From contig BFEA01000745.1 in the NCBI GenBank assembly GCA_003427395.1, positions 475,759-506,656 of the forward strand: DNA of 30,898 bases, in the 5' to 3' direction. The notes beneath the pieces are model-generated. The model searched no databases, was not told where the DNA came from, and saw only the letters and a list, made by a program, of their open reading frames with translations. This stretch comes from Chara braunii. Taxonomy: Eukaryota; Streptophyta; Charophyceae; Charales; Characeae. Below, in pieces: positions 10,796-18,790 of the stretch (within the stretch, counting starts at the first letter, position 1; each line of letters begins with the position of its first letter). The position numbers and the translations under genes were made by a program.

Positions 10796-10899
10796 GTCCT
10801 TCAGAACATCCATTAAAATTCGAACGATAGTTACGATACAGAGAAGATTAGCATGGCCCCTGCACAAGAATGATACACATAGATCGAGAAATGGTCCCA
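10796..10899 (+). pseudogene. U6 snRNA retropseudogene
   Basis: The sequence matches U6 along its length: GTCC at the start, ACATCC, then CAGAGAAGATTAGCATGGCC, CTGCACAAGAATGATACAC and ATCGAGAAATGGTCC. U6 is the catalytic core snRNA of the spliceosome. This copy carries a short internal duplication (GAACGATAGTTACGATACAG in place of GAACGATACAG) and scattered substitutions. Immediately upstream is a SINE poly-A and not a TATA box or upstream element. It begins at the 13-bp target and is followed by a related copy at 10973-10985 (11 of 13 bases). These points favour a retroposed pseudogene over a functional gene. Confidence 0.8.
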
Positions 10900-10972
10900 A
10901 TTGGTCGGCCCCTCTTTTTTCCAATTAAGTAATGAAAGTGCATCCTTTTTTTTGTTGGGGGGGGGGAAGAAA

Positions 10973-10985
10973 GGTTCAAGAATTC
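10973..10985. repeat. Third copy of the SINE/U6 target sequence
   Basis: GGTTCAAGAATTC matches GGTCCAAGAATTG (10541 and 10784) at 11 of 13 positions. Three copies in register around two inserts suggest two successive insertions at one site. Between the U6 body and this copy lie T-rich and G-rich stretches of unclear origin (10915-10972). Confidence 0.5.
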
Positions 10986-11183
10986 AACCAAAATGCAATG
11001 GCTGAATGAAGACAAGCTCTAGCTAATACCCGAGGCGTCCAAGATGCATTTTCTATGGAATCTCAAACCACAACTGTCCCAACCTAGCTCATGGAACTTC
11101 TGCATCTTTTTCTGGAGACCTGATAAAGCTTTCTCCTCAGTGTCTGACACAGAATTTATCTACCATCGTGAGTTTCCACCCAG

Positions 11184-11282
11184 GTTCCGGACTCTTCGCA
11201 GAAGATTTTTAAGCGAGCTGAGATATTCCGGCAGCAGACTGGCAACCTTGAGCTGATTGTCAACATGTACAATGGCATACTG
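11184..11282 (+). CDS. Dynein heavy chain exon (N-terminal stem), part 1
   Basis: This 99-bp exon is bounded by an acceptor (CCACCCAG before GTTCCG) and a strong donor (CTG followed by GTGAGT). It encodes 33 residues beginning VPDSSQKIFKRAEIF and ending TGNLELIVNMYNGIL. The pattern VP..a..i....e..r...gNLeLIV.mYN is typical of the N-terminal stem (DHC_N1 region) of axonemal dynein heavy chains. These are the motors that drive sliding of doublet microtubules in cilia and flagella. An in-frame stop at 11169 confirms the exon starts after it. The exon ends in phase 0, which matches the next exon at 17317. The upstream exon is not identified in this window. The reading rests on recalled family patterns. 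Confidence 0.75.
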
Positions 11283-12017
11283 GTGAGTTGAGCACTGAAG
11301 TTGCCACATTATCAGGGAAGCCCTTAAGAAAAGAAGCCTGATTTTGTGTTGTATTCTACTGTTATGGTAGTTTGCCCTGATTTTTTTTGGGGGAAATCTT
11401 GGAGATTGTCTTGCTACTTTAATAGTTACTTCTTTGAAGTTCTTTCCTTTTTCCTTTTCCGTGAAATACGTCGACTCAACTCATGCCAGTGTGAGACTCA
11501 AAACCTTGTCATATGAGCTAGGGGAAGCAGGCTGTTTCAACCTCAGTTCTATAGTGGAAGTATTCTTTGTTCATTAACTGATGGTTGCTCTGTCTCGATC
11601 CTGCCCATGTGCACCACTTTTGTGGTAATGAATCCTTCCCTTGTGCTCTTCTCTTGTAGAGAAATCATATTTCCATACTTGCCCTCTTGCTTTGTCGATA
11701 AATGGTTTCCTCCCACTGTATGTGCATGTGCCAGACCAGCCTCAATCCCTGAGCTCTGACAGCTGGCCATCGTTTACTCGTCAGAATGTCAGAAGCACAT
11801 ATCTGATCCAGTACAGGTGGCAAGATGGTTAGAGACGATTCCACAGCTAGGAAAAAAAGGGAGGAGCAGGAACAGGACTACGAGGAGGTGGAGGACAAGG
11901 AGGAGGGTATGGGGGAGCAAGGAGAGGAAGCAGAGGATGAAGAAGAGAAAAAGAGAAGCTCGATAATGAAGATGAAAACAGACTACGCGATCAAGATTGG
12001 GAATCAGGCAATTTAAG

Positions 12018-12097
12018 TGGAGGCTGATGTCGAAAGGTGATTGAAGGCCCAGGACCATAAGGGCCTGATCAAAAAAAAAAAAAAAAAAAAAAAAAAA
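12018..12097 (+). mobile_element. Solo LINE 3' tail, severely 5'-truncated, plus strand
   Basis: The stretch GCCCAGGACCATAAGGGCCT followed by GATC and an A run of about 28 bases (12070-12097) matches the sense-strand 3' end of the local LINEs (AGCCAGGACCATAAGGACCT). Only some 55 bp precede the tail. The flanks ATTGGGAATCAGGCAATTTAAG and ATTGGGCGGCAATTCAAG are similar and may be a decayed target duplication. It is the only LINE tail here in the sense orientation of the dynein gene. Confidence 0.5.
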
Positions 12098-12362
12098 GGT
12101 AATTGGGCGGCAATTCAAGCAGAAAGAGGAGGACACGGAGGAGGAGTGGGGAGGGGCAAACAGAGAAGGTAGGAAGAACAGGAGGAGCATGGGAAAGAGT
12201 AGCTGGATAAAAGAGGATAAAGATGGCAATGAGGAACAGAAGAGGATGGAAAAGGAAGAGGATAATGACGAGGAGGAAGTAGAGGAGGTCGTGGTGATGG
12301 AGGCATGTTGAAGTTACACGTGCTATTTGGTTATTCCGTATGGACACCGAGAAGGAAAATGA

Positions 12363-12363
12363 A

Positions 12364-12446
<83 letters not shown>

Positions 12447-12475
12447 CCCCCCCCCCCCCCCCCCGCCCCCCCCCC
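12363..12475. repeat. (TC)n microsatellite followed by poly-C
   Basis: About 80 bases of nearly perfect CT dinucleotide (one TTT interruption) run into about 31 C residues with a single G. Homopurine-homopyrimidine tracts of this type can adopt triplex or i-motif forms and are prone to length error in assemblies. Confidence 0.9.
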
Positions 12476-12639
12476 AACTACTAACACTACTTTAGCTGCA
12501 TGGAAATGAAAACAAAGGAGGGAAGGAATGGTGTTGTGGGTAACAAATTGAACTGATACCCTGAGGGGAATTTTTTTCCCTTTTTTATATACAGCTCATA
12601 TGAACTGGATTTGTTTGCCAGCAAATAGTTAAGTCATCA

Positions 12640-12647
12640 CTTCAAAC
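12640..12647. repeat. 8-bp target duplication of hAT-like element 1, left copy
   Basis: CTTCAAAC occurs immediately before the element and again at 13623-13630. An exact 8-bp duplication is the signature of hAT transposases. Confidence 0.75.
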
Positions 12648-13622
12648 CATGGCAGCGGCGGACAAGTCATCTGGACAGATCCGGACACCGGACGCCGGAT
12701 TTCCCGGCTTGATCCGACCGTCCGGATTTCCGGTAAATTTACGTATAGTCGGACATGTCCGGATGGTCATATATGCAAACCTGCATAGATGTGCTGATAG
12801 AAGAAGGGCCCGGGGTATGGGTGTTCCATTCAGCCGTTCATTGGTGTCCCGACTGACTTGGGTCAGTTGGTATGGGTGTTCCATTGACTCAAGGCTGAAT
12901 TGCTGTTGGCTTTTCAAGACTGGCCACCAGAAAAGACTACGTAAAAAACTCCAGCCTACCAAGCAGTCAGCAGAGAGAAAACTGGGGAGGTCCCCAGATT
13001 TGTTGCGGGCACCCGTTCTGACAGGCGCTGTTGTCACTCTGAAAGCGGAATCTTTTTTTTTTTAGTTTTTCTTTGAAGTTGTTCTCTGATTTTGCAGGAA
13101 TGGACCAGATTTGTTTCAGGGAAGCCATTGCCGCGTTGGGAAGGACTGAGTAACGCCATTGTGCGAAATAAATAAATAAATTGTTAATTCAAAGTTCAAA
13201 CCTCTAAGCCCTGAGAGGAGCGCACAATTACGTTGTTCTCGGATTTTGCAGGAATGTACCAGATTTGTTTCAGGGAAGTCATGGGCGCGTGGGAAGGACT
13301 GAGTAACGTCATTGTGCGAATAAAAAAAAAATTGTTAATTCAAACCTCAAAGCCCTGAGGGGAGGGCACAATTACGTTTATGGAATGTTTTTTTTTTATT
13401 ATTATAATAAAATGGCCTCATTCCGGCGCTGTCTGGATGCCAGACAGGGCCCATAAAAAATCAGTCAGTATTTTTCCACGGCAGCCCAGGATGGAAGAAA
13501 ACCACCTGGGGTGACCCAAAAAAAATGGGCCACTTCCAATTTTCCAACCATCCGGACAGGGATCTGGACACCGGACACCGGACGGTCCGGATCCCTGTCC
13601 GGGTGTCTGGATCGCTGCTATG
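12648..13622. mobile_element. hAT-like non-autonomous DNA transposon 1
   Basis: The left end begins CATGGCAGCGGCGG and the right end, reverse-complemented, begins CATAGCAGCGATCC. The first 10 bases of the two ends differ at one position. An exact 8-bp duplication CTTCAAAC flanks the element. The terminal regions (12660-12765 and 13545-13615) are dense in CCGGAC/GTCCGG hexamers, which could be subterminal transposase-binding sites as known for hAT elements. No transposase reading frame is present, so movement would need an enzyme supplied elsewhere. Two further elements with the same organisation lie at 26090 and 29529. Inside is a two-copy tandem repeat at 13081-13374. Confidence 0.75.
13081..13374. 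repeat. 154-bp tandem duplication inside hAT-like element 1
   Basis: Copies begin GTTCTCTGATTTTGCAGGAA at 13081 and GTTCTCGGATTTTGCAGGAA at 13235. Both run through CCAGATTTGTTTCAGGGAAG, GGACTGAGTAACG and TTGTTAATTCAAA to ACAATTACGTT. The second copy is about 14 bp shorter. I see no coding potential. It looks like a captured or amplified filler segment of a non-autonomous element. Confidence 0.8.
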
Positions 13623-14330
13623 CTTCAAACGACAGGTCATCTTCCTAACCATCCCCTTTTCCTTGCTTCCCTGACATTATGTTTACCATGATTCTCATTT
13701 TGAAACAATATCGATGCCAGCTTGATAAGCTGAAGGGAAGCCCAGAGAGATTCCATTAAGGCATTCCTTCAGTAAGTGGTGTGCCGTGACACAAGCAAAA
13801 CATAATGAGGCAAATCAGGTTGATTAGACAAATGGAACTTGCTGTGTTGCTGGCAGCTAAGTGCCATACTTGTATTTTTTATTTTTATTTTTTTAAATTA
13901 TATTATTTATATTATATTATTATTATTATTATTATTTTTTTTTTTTAACAGGTCCTTACGGTCCTGGCTCCATGTCCATTCTGGGGAGCGTCAGTCCGGT
14001 TCCTATTCCCCCGGCAAGTCAAAAGAATACATCGTTTCACCCACTCAACGCTTCCTTCCGTCTGGCCGAAGGAACCCTGACCAGCATTGACTGTCAGCTT
14101 GCCCTGACCGCTTGTTACTCTCAGGCTTCTATTCAGAGCCCTGTCGAATGAGTCCCTGCAATACGAGAAGAGTGGGGGGGTCCGCTCAGTGTTCTACTGC
14201 TTGTCCTTGTCCTTCATTGTGTGTCCGGTTTGCCCTGTTGTTGATCCTCCTTCGGGGCCTTCTTGGTCTTGTGCCAGGGCACCTGGCAGGAGACCTTATA
14301 TACTTCATGATTGTGCCTGGTGCCATTTCT

Positions 14331-16372
14331 TCATCTCAACATGTTGTCAACTATCGTCGCCACCTTGCCCTTTAGCAGCCAGTTCCTCATGAAGGTCTGT
14401 TTCTTGGTTGCTTGTCCTTCTGGTCTGTGTCTTATAGAGTTGACTATTCTCCACCACCTGCTTCTGATTTCCGTCTCTGGCATACTCAGGAGTAATGACC
14501 ATATTTCTTCCCTAGCCACCTTTGCACCCTCGATTGTTTGAGTGCATCTGCGTTTCCTTTTTTTTTTTTTTTTTTACACCCAACACACTCACCCCTTCTA
14601 TTCTGGGGGGTACCAGTCCGGTTACTTATTACCGGCAAGCATAGAAAGACAACAGATAAACGTACATAACATCAGATGAGAAAGAGAGGAAAGGCCTACC
14701 TGCCCGGCCCGAGACGCCAATGGCAGGGGACTGCGATGAGCTACCACACCTACGAGCGACAGGCTCGTGACAGACACGGATCAGGCGGGAAACATCCCCA
14801 GGGTACCCAGACACCTACCCGGGCTAACACGAGAGATCCTGCACCTAAGGAGGGGGAGTGTGCCACAGTCGCCGGCCCCCTATACCATAGTCATTACTCT
14901 GATACTTGCTATTACATCTCCCACAGTTTTTCTAGTAGAACTAACTGTCCCACATCCCATTATCCTTACTCGAGCAGTGGGGTGTGTTTTCTCGAGTAAG
15001 GATAATGGGATGTGGGACAGTTAGTTCTACTAGAAAAACTGTGGGAGATGTAATAGCAAGTATCAGAGTAATGACTATGGTATAGGGGGCCGGCGACTGT
15101 GGCACACTCCCCCTCCTCAGGTGCAGGATCTCTCGTGTTAGCCCGGGTAGGTGTCTGGGTACCCTGGGGATGTTTCCCGCGTGATCCGTGTCTGTCACGA
15201 GCCTGTCGCTCGTAGGTGTGGTAGCTCGTCGCAGTCCCCTGCCATTGGCGTCTCGGACCGGGCAGGTAGGCCTTTCCTCTCTTTCTCATCTGATGTTATG
15301 TACGTTTATCTGTTGTCTTTCTATGCTTGCCGGTAATAAGTAACCGGACTGGTACCCCCCAGAATAGAAGGGGTGAGTGTGTTGGGTTTCCATATCACCC
15401 ACAGTGCCAGCTTCCTGAGCAGGGTAAACCATACTTCCCTGCTGGCTGTGATGTTGCTGGGGATGTTAGCTAGGATTAGGATAGAGAGACGGGGAATGTC
15501 AGGGGCCGGCGAAGGGAACAGGATCGACCACAGCTCGCGGACCTTCTTCCATACCCAGAAGAGGAGGCAGTGTGGGATGTCTTTGGGAAAGTTGTTGCTG
15601 CACATCGAGCAGCAGTCCGAGCTATCAGGGTCGGAATGTTTCCTTCTAGTATGTAGCCATTGGTTAACGGGAAGGGCTGCATGTGCTAACAGCCATTGCA
15701 AGCTGCGGATTCTGATTGGTCTGATGAGAAGGTATTTGGTCCATGGGATGGTGATGGGGATCGTGTCATCTAGGTTAAGTATGCTTCTCCATTTCTTTGT
15801 CAGCCTTGGATTTGGGTCCCTGGTTTGTAGTCCGAGGTTATACCCGAACTTTACGTCGTATTGTGATATCGTCCTAGACTTCCCGGTAGCGCCCAGGTCC
15901 CATATCCATTCTTTTGGGTCGAATCCCAGCTCCCTAATGCTGATTTCCGGTTGGAAGATGATCCAGGGTCTCCTGTGAGAGATCTAACCTTCCTGATAAG
16001 GTAGGTTTCTATTTGTTTGTTCTGTGGTGTTCTGTTTAGGACCTCGAGTTCGTATATGTTGTGTTTGATGATGGGGTAGGATATGAGCTTGGCCTGGTAG
16101 TTAGTTGGGTCCGGTTGGGTCACAAAGTCGTAGGCTCTTGTTGGTGCGGTCTGAGTGGTGAGCAGTCCCCAGTCTCCAGGTTTCCACGTGTGTGGTTCTT
16201 TAAGGAGGGTCGTCCATGGGGGGGAAATGCTTTGACGGATTTCTGACAGGTTGGTGGTCAGTAGGTGGCACCCTTTTAAGGATGTGTGGAGGTCCTGTTC
16301 GGTTAACCATTCTTGTCGGTCCTCAGACCATAGATGTTTGACCTGCAATACTCCTCTCTCCACCCAAGACAA
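14331..16372 (-). pseudogene. LINE D ORF2 C-terminal fragment, interrupted
   Basis: From 16372 the minus strand encodes WVERGVLQVKHLW and TSLKGCHLL, the post-RT region shared with LINE A and LINE C. After a frame change, 15701-15393 encodes a zf-RVT motif (CSMCSNNFPKDIPHCLLF) and LRKLALWVIW. The frame is then cut by the snapback insert. It resumes at 14557 with KRRCTQTIEGAKVAREEIW and continues to 14331. The join across the insert is in frame, which shows that LINE D was a normal ORF2 fragment before the insertion. The catalytic reverse transcriptase portion is missing because of 5' truncation. Confidence 0.75.
14558..15387 (-). mobile_element. Snapback (foldback) retroposon with poly-A tail
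   Basis: Two 397-bp arms (14578-14974 and 14991-15387) are near-perfect inverted copies; I count about four mismatches, separated by a 16-base loop. An 18-base T run (14558-14575) forms the left end, a poly-A tail on the minus strand. GTTTCC flanks the insert (14552-14557 and 15386-15391, the latter overlapping the arm end by two bases). The outer 60 bp of each arm resembles the tail of the SINE at 10554-10783 and more loosely the LINE tails. Each arm holds the same 107-codon reading frame, which I take as accidental. The combination of poly-A, short duplication and interrupted LINE frame points to retroposition of a hairpin RNA or of a foldback dimer. Confidence 0.8.
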
Positions 16373-17197
16373 CCATCTGTGGTCTTTGGCCCAGAGGGTC
16401 CATGGTCTGCCCTCTGTGTCCTTAATCCAGGGATTGCAGAACAGGGGCTATCTTAAGACTTCCTCTTTGTTGCTCAGGGACATTATTATTATTATTATTA
16501 TTTAACAGAACCTTATGGTTTTTAATCCTTTTCCATTCTGGGGAGCATCAGTCCGGTTCCTATTCCACGGGCAAGTCAAAGGAATTACAAATAGGATACA
16601 CACACGCTCTTCCCCTTCACGGTAGGAAAGCCCAAGGGACGACATTGATTACTTCACACAGGAAGGATGTATCGCCCCTCACCCTTGCCTAAGTTAGCCT
16701 GATTTCTTTTGTTTGGAATCTAAGACTTGGAAACAAAACCGGATTGTGGTCTCTATAGACTTGCTTAGTCGGGCCTCGTCTAACCTGTTCCTCTCAGTTC
16801 CTTGACTGCCAGAATCACGTCAGGTACTAGAACTGCAGACTCGACCCTTATCAATAGGTCTTGAAAGACCCTGAATCTTCTGGACCTGTTGCTGGTGCCT
16901 ATGGCTTCTATTAAAACCCAAACCTCCCTTTTTCAAAAATTTCCTCTTCACCGCTCTCTAACTTGTACTAAAACCCTAAACCCTAGCTATTTTATCTGGT
17001 CTATTCAACACCTATTTGAAATCTCTTCCCAAGGTCTGTGGCCCATATCCTAATTTCAATCCCGTTAATGGAGAGTATTGCCGTTTTGGGAGCTATTTGT
17101 GGGGTGGGACTGGTGTTGCTTTTGCTGGCCAGAGAAGAGATTGTGAGGGCCATATTTATATTCCAATGAATTAGTCATGATGCCTTTATCAAGTTTT

Positions 17198-17256
17198 GTC
17201 CTTTGAGACATCCTTTTAGAAGTGAAACAATAAAGAGAAGATTAGCATGGTGCCTT
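17198..17256 (+). pseudogene. U6 snRNA-like 5' fragment
   Basis: GTCCTTTGAGACATCC, then GAAACAATA and AAGAGAAGATTAGCATGG match the 5' half of U6 in order and spacing, with a few small gaps. The similarity stops after GGTGCCTT. It lies about 60 bases upstream of the second dynein exon, close to the splice acceptor. It is too degenerate to be functional. A chance match is unlikely given the long AGAGAAGATTAGCATGG block. Confidence 0.65.
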
Positions 17257-17316
17257 ACTGCCGGTGGATGGACTCTGTAAAATTGTAAATTCTTAATGCT
17301 ACAAATTTTGCTAGAG

Positions 17317-17528
17317 CAGATGTCTCTTATGGAGGTGGAGAAGCCACTGGTGGAGAAGAAGATGTCAAATGTGGATGCGGCATTAGCAAAAGGGCTGCAG
17401 TCTCTCAACTGGAATAGCCACAAAATTGAGGATTATGTTACAGAGGTCATGAGCATGCTTAAGGATCTGAGCCAGGTCCTCCAAAGCCTCAAGAGTAATG
17501 TCAAGCGCACACAGTCAATCGTTGACAG
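17317..17528 (+). CDS. Dynein heavy chain exon (N-terminal stem), part 2
   Basis: Reading in the phase left by the exon at 11184-11282, this exon encodes QMSLMEVEKPLVEKKMSNVD, then AALAKGLQSLNWNSHKIEDY, a helical stretch VMSMLKDLSQVLQSLKSNV, and ends KRTQSIVD plus two bases before a GTCAGC donor. The pattern VEkPL...l..vD.al..Gl..LnWnS..I..f and the closing NV..tq.Iv is characteristic of the DHC_N1 stem of axonemal dynein heavy chains, just before the linker. The acceptor could be at 17316 or 17319, a difference of one residue. No stop lies inside. The next exon, expected to continue with Arg-Trp, was not found in the remaining 13 kb. Confidence 0.85.
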
Positions 17529-17845
17529 GTCAGCAACTAGCTAAGCAGGTTATCAAAAGTTCAAAAACACTTTGCTGAGTTTGCTCATGAATTCCTTTTC
17601 GCTTTCCCGTTTTCCAGTTTCTTCTTCTTCTTCTTCTTCTTCTTCTTCTTCTTCTTCTTCTTCTTCTTCTTCTTCTTCTTCTTCTTCTTTTTGAAAAAAA
17701 GCATGATTTCATTATTTGAGCAAAAGGAGGCCGGGAATCCCTCCACATCTCGACCCGGAATGCTGGGGCCAATACCCAGCTTAGGCTCATACTGGACAAC
17801 GGGTCCAGTGTCCCATACTTTTTTTTTTTTTTTTTTTTTTTTTNC
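17529..17845 (+). repeat. Intron start with (CTT)n microsatellite and poly-T
   Basis: The next dynein intron begins with GTCAGC. It contains about 72 bases of CTT repeat (17621-17692) and a poly-T run (17819-17843) ending in an N. The poly-T follows TGTCCCATAC (17809-17818), a sequence repeated at 18300-18309. The poly-T may be the tail of a minus-strand insertion. Confidence 0.7.
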
Positions 17846-18309
17846 AACATCCCGTACTAAGGAACTGCTATGCCAGCCTCAACCCTATGCTTCGTACTAG
17901 GAGGATAGCCAACCCTAGGTCATGAGTTACAGACTGAGTTTCGTATCCTTATGTTGTCTTACTAAAGTGTTCTATGGTGTTGATGGTAGAGAGATGGGGA
18001 TCCTCCGTTCCCTCGTATATCCCTGGAGCCCGTTCCAGCCCCGCGGTAAGGTGCAGTATCTCCTGACACCCCTGACATCCCGTACGAAGGACTGCTATGC
18101 CAGCCTCAACTCTAAGCTACGTACTAGGAGGATAGCCCACCCTCAATCGTGAATCATGGACCATATGTGTTGACCCTGGATGATCTATTAGCCCTGTGTT
18201 GTATGGTATTCTGAGAGCAGACAATCCTCCGTTCCCTCGTATGTCACTGGAGCCCGTTCCGGCCCTGCGGTAAAGTGCAGTATCTCCTGACACTCCCGAT
18301 GTCCCATAC
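17846..18309. repeat. Two-unit tandem repeat, unit about 230 bp
   Basis: Units at about 17846-18071 and 18072-18299 share ACATCCCGTAC, GCTATGCCAGCCTCAAC, GTACTAGGAGGATAGCC, ATCCTCCGTTCCCTCGTAT, GGAGCCCGTTCC and GTGCAGTATCTCCTGACAC in the same order. With the poly-T at 17819 and TGTCCCATAC on both sides (17809 and 18300), this could be a dimeric SINE-like insert on the minus strand. It could equally be a small satellite, because TGTCCCATAC itself resembles the unit start ACATCCCGTAC. No coding potential was recognised. Confidence 0.65.
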
Positions 18310-18790
18310 TTTTTTTTTTTTTTTTTTTTTTTTTTAATCAAAATAGGTCCTTATGGTCCTGGCTCCTTTCCATTCTGGGGAGCGTCAGTCCGGTTCCTAT
18401 TCCCCCGGCAAGTCGAATGGAATTACATATAGTACACACTCAGGCTTCCTTCCGTATGGCCGGAGGATCCCTGACCGGCATTGAGTACTCCCTTGCAGGA
18501 GGATTGACTGTCAGCTTGCCCTCTCAACTCGTTCCTCTCAGCCTGCTGTATATGCCTGCCAGATATTCCTCTACATAACTAGGGAAGTGAGAGGTTTCGC
18601 TGCCATCTGTACACGATTGGCTTTCATATGCCCTGTTTATCGCCCCACTTGTTCCTGTGTTTGTCATACTGATCTTCGGTCTTGGACTCCATGGTTTGGT
18701 TGACACCTTTCCTTTACCCTTGATGCCACTTCTTCCATATCAGTCTGTTGTCGGTTATGGTGGCCAGCTTGCTCTTTATTAGCCAGTCCT

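Larger units (their letters stand above)
13937..16480 (-). mobile_element. LINE copy D, 5'-truncated, inserted in the LINE E tail
   Basis: The 3' end is a poly-T run (13937-13946) followed by AACAGGTCCTTACGGTCC, GTCCGGTTCCTATTCC and CCGGCAAGTC. The 5' end stops near 16480, after sequence equivalent to LINE C near 20080. Both sides abut ATT repeats (13917-13936 and 16482-16502), so copy D appears to have inserted into the (ATT)n tail of copy E and duplicated part of it. The element is interrupted by the snapback retroposon at 14558-15387. Confidence 0.7.
13877..17146 (-). mobile_element. LINE copy E, 5'-truncated, split by LINE D
   Basis: The right-hand part (16503 to about 17146) is a LINE 3' UTR of the A type: AACAGAACCTTATGG, GTCCGGTTCCTATTCC, then the block around GACATTGATTACTTC and CTTGCCTAAG, and a CCCTAAACCCTA stretch near 16977, all with counterparts in LINE A. 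Its tail is (AAT)n on the minus strand and not poly-A; it is split into 13917-13936 and 16482-16502 by LINE D. The outer flanks GTGCCATACTTGTATT (13861-13876) and GGGCCATATTTATATT (17147-17162) agree at 13 of 16 positions and may be the aged target duplication. No ORF2 coding is left, so this copy is only about 650 bp plus tail. Confidence 0.6.
11283..17316 (+). other. Intron of the dynein heavy chain gene, about 6.0 kb
   Basis: The intron starts with GTGAGT and ends with AG at 17315-17316, or 3 bases later. Bases 11283-11820 and 13631-13860 have ordinary AT-leaning sequence with no recognised gene. The rest is insertions: a solo LINE tail (12018-12097), purine-rich DNA (11850-12330), a TC/C tract (12363-12475), a hAT-like element (12648-13622), the nested LINE E/D/snapback block (about 13877-17146) and a U6-like fragment (17198-17256). 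About two thirds of the intron is therefore identifiable insertion. Confidence 0.7.

Noticed and set aside
10796-10899. Functional U6 gene
   Set aside because: It has an internal duplication in the conserved core, lacks a TATA box at the proper distance, and is flanked by target-like repeats.
11789-12347. Minus-strand frames rich in Leu, Phe, Pro and Ser
   Set aside because: These are the complement of a purine-rich GAGGA region and a poly-A tract, so the hydrophobic look is a composition effect and not membrane segments.
14676-15289. Two nearly identical 107-codon open frames on opposite strands
   Set aside because: They are mirror images created by the inverted repeat, have no recognisable domain, and include sequence related to a SINE tail. 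I treat them as non-coding.
14578-15387. Palindrome as a pure assembly artefact
   Set aside because: The arms differ at a few positions, and the poly-A, flanking GTTTCC and in-frame LINE junction are what a real insertion would leave. I still list long reads as the decisive check.
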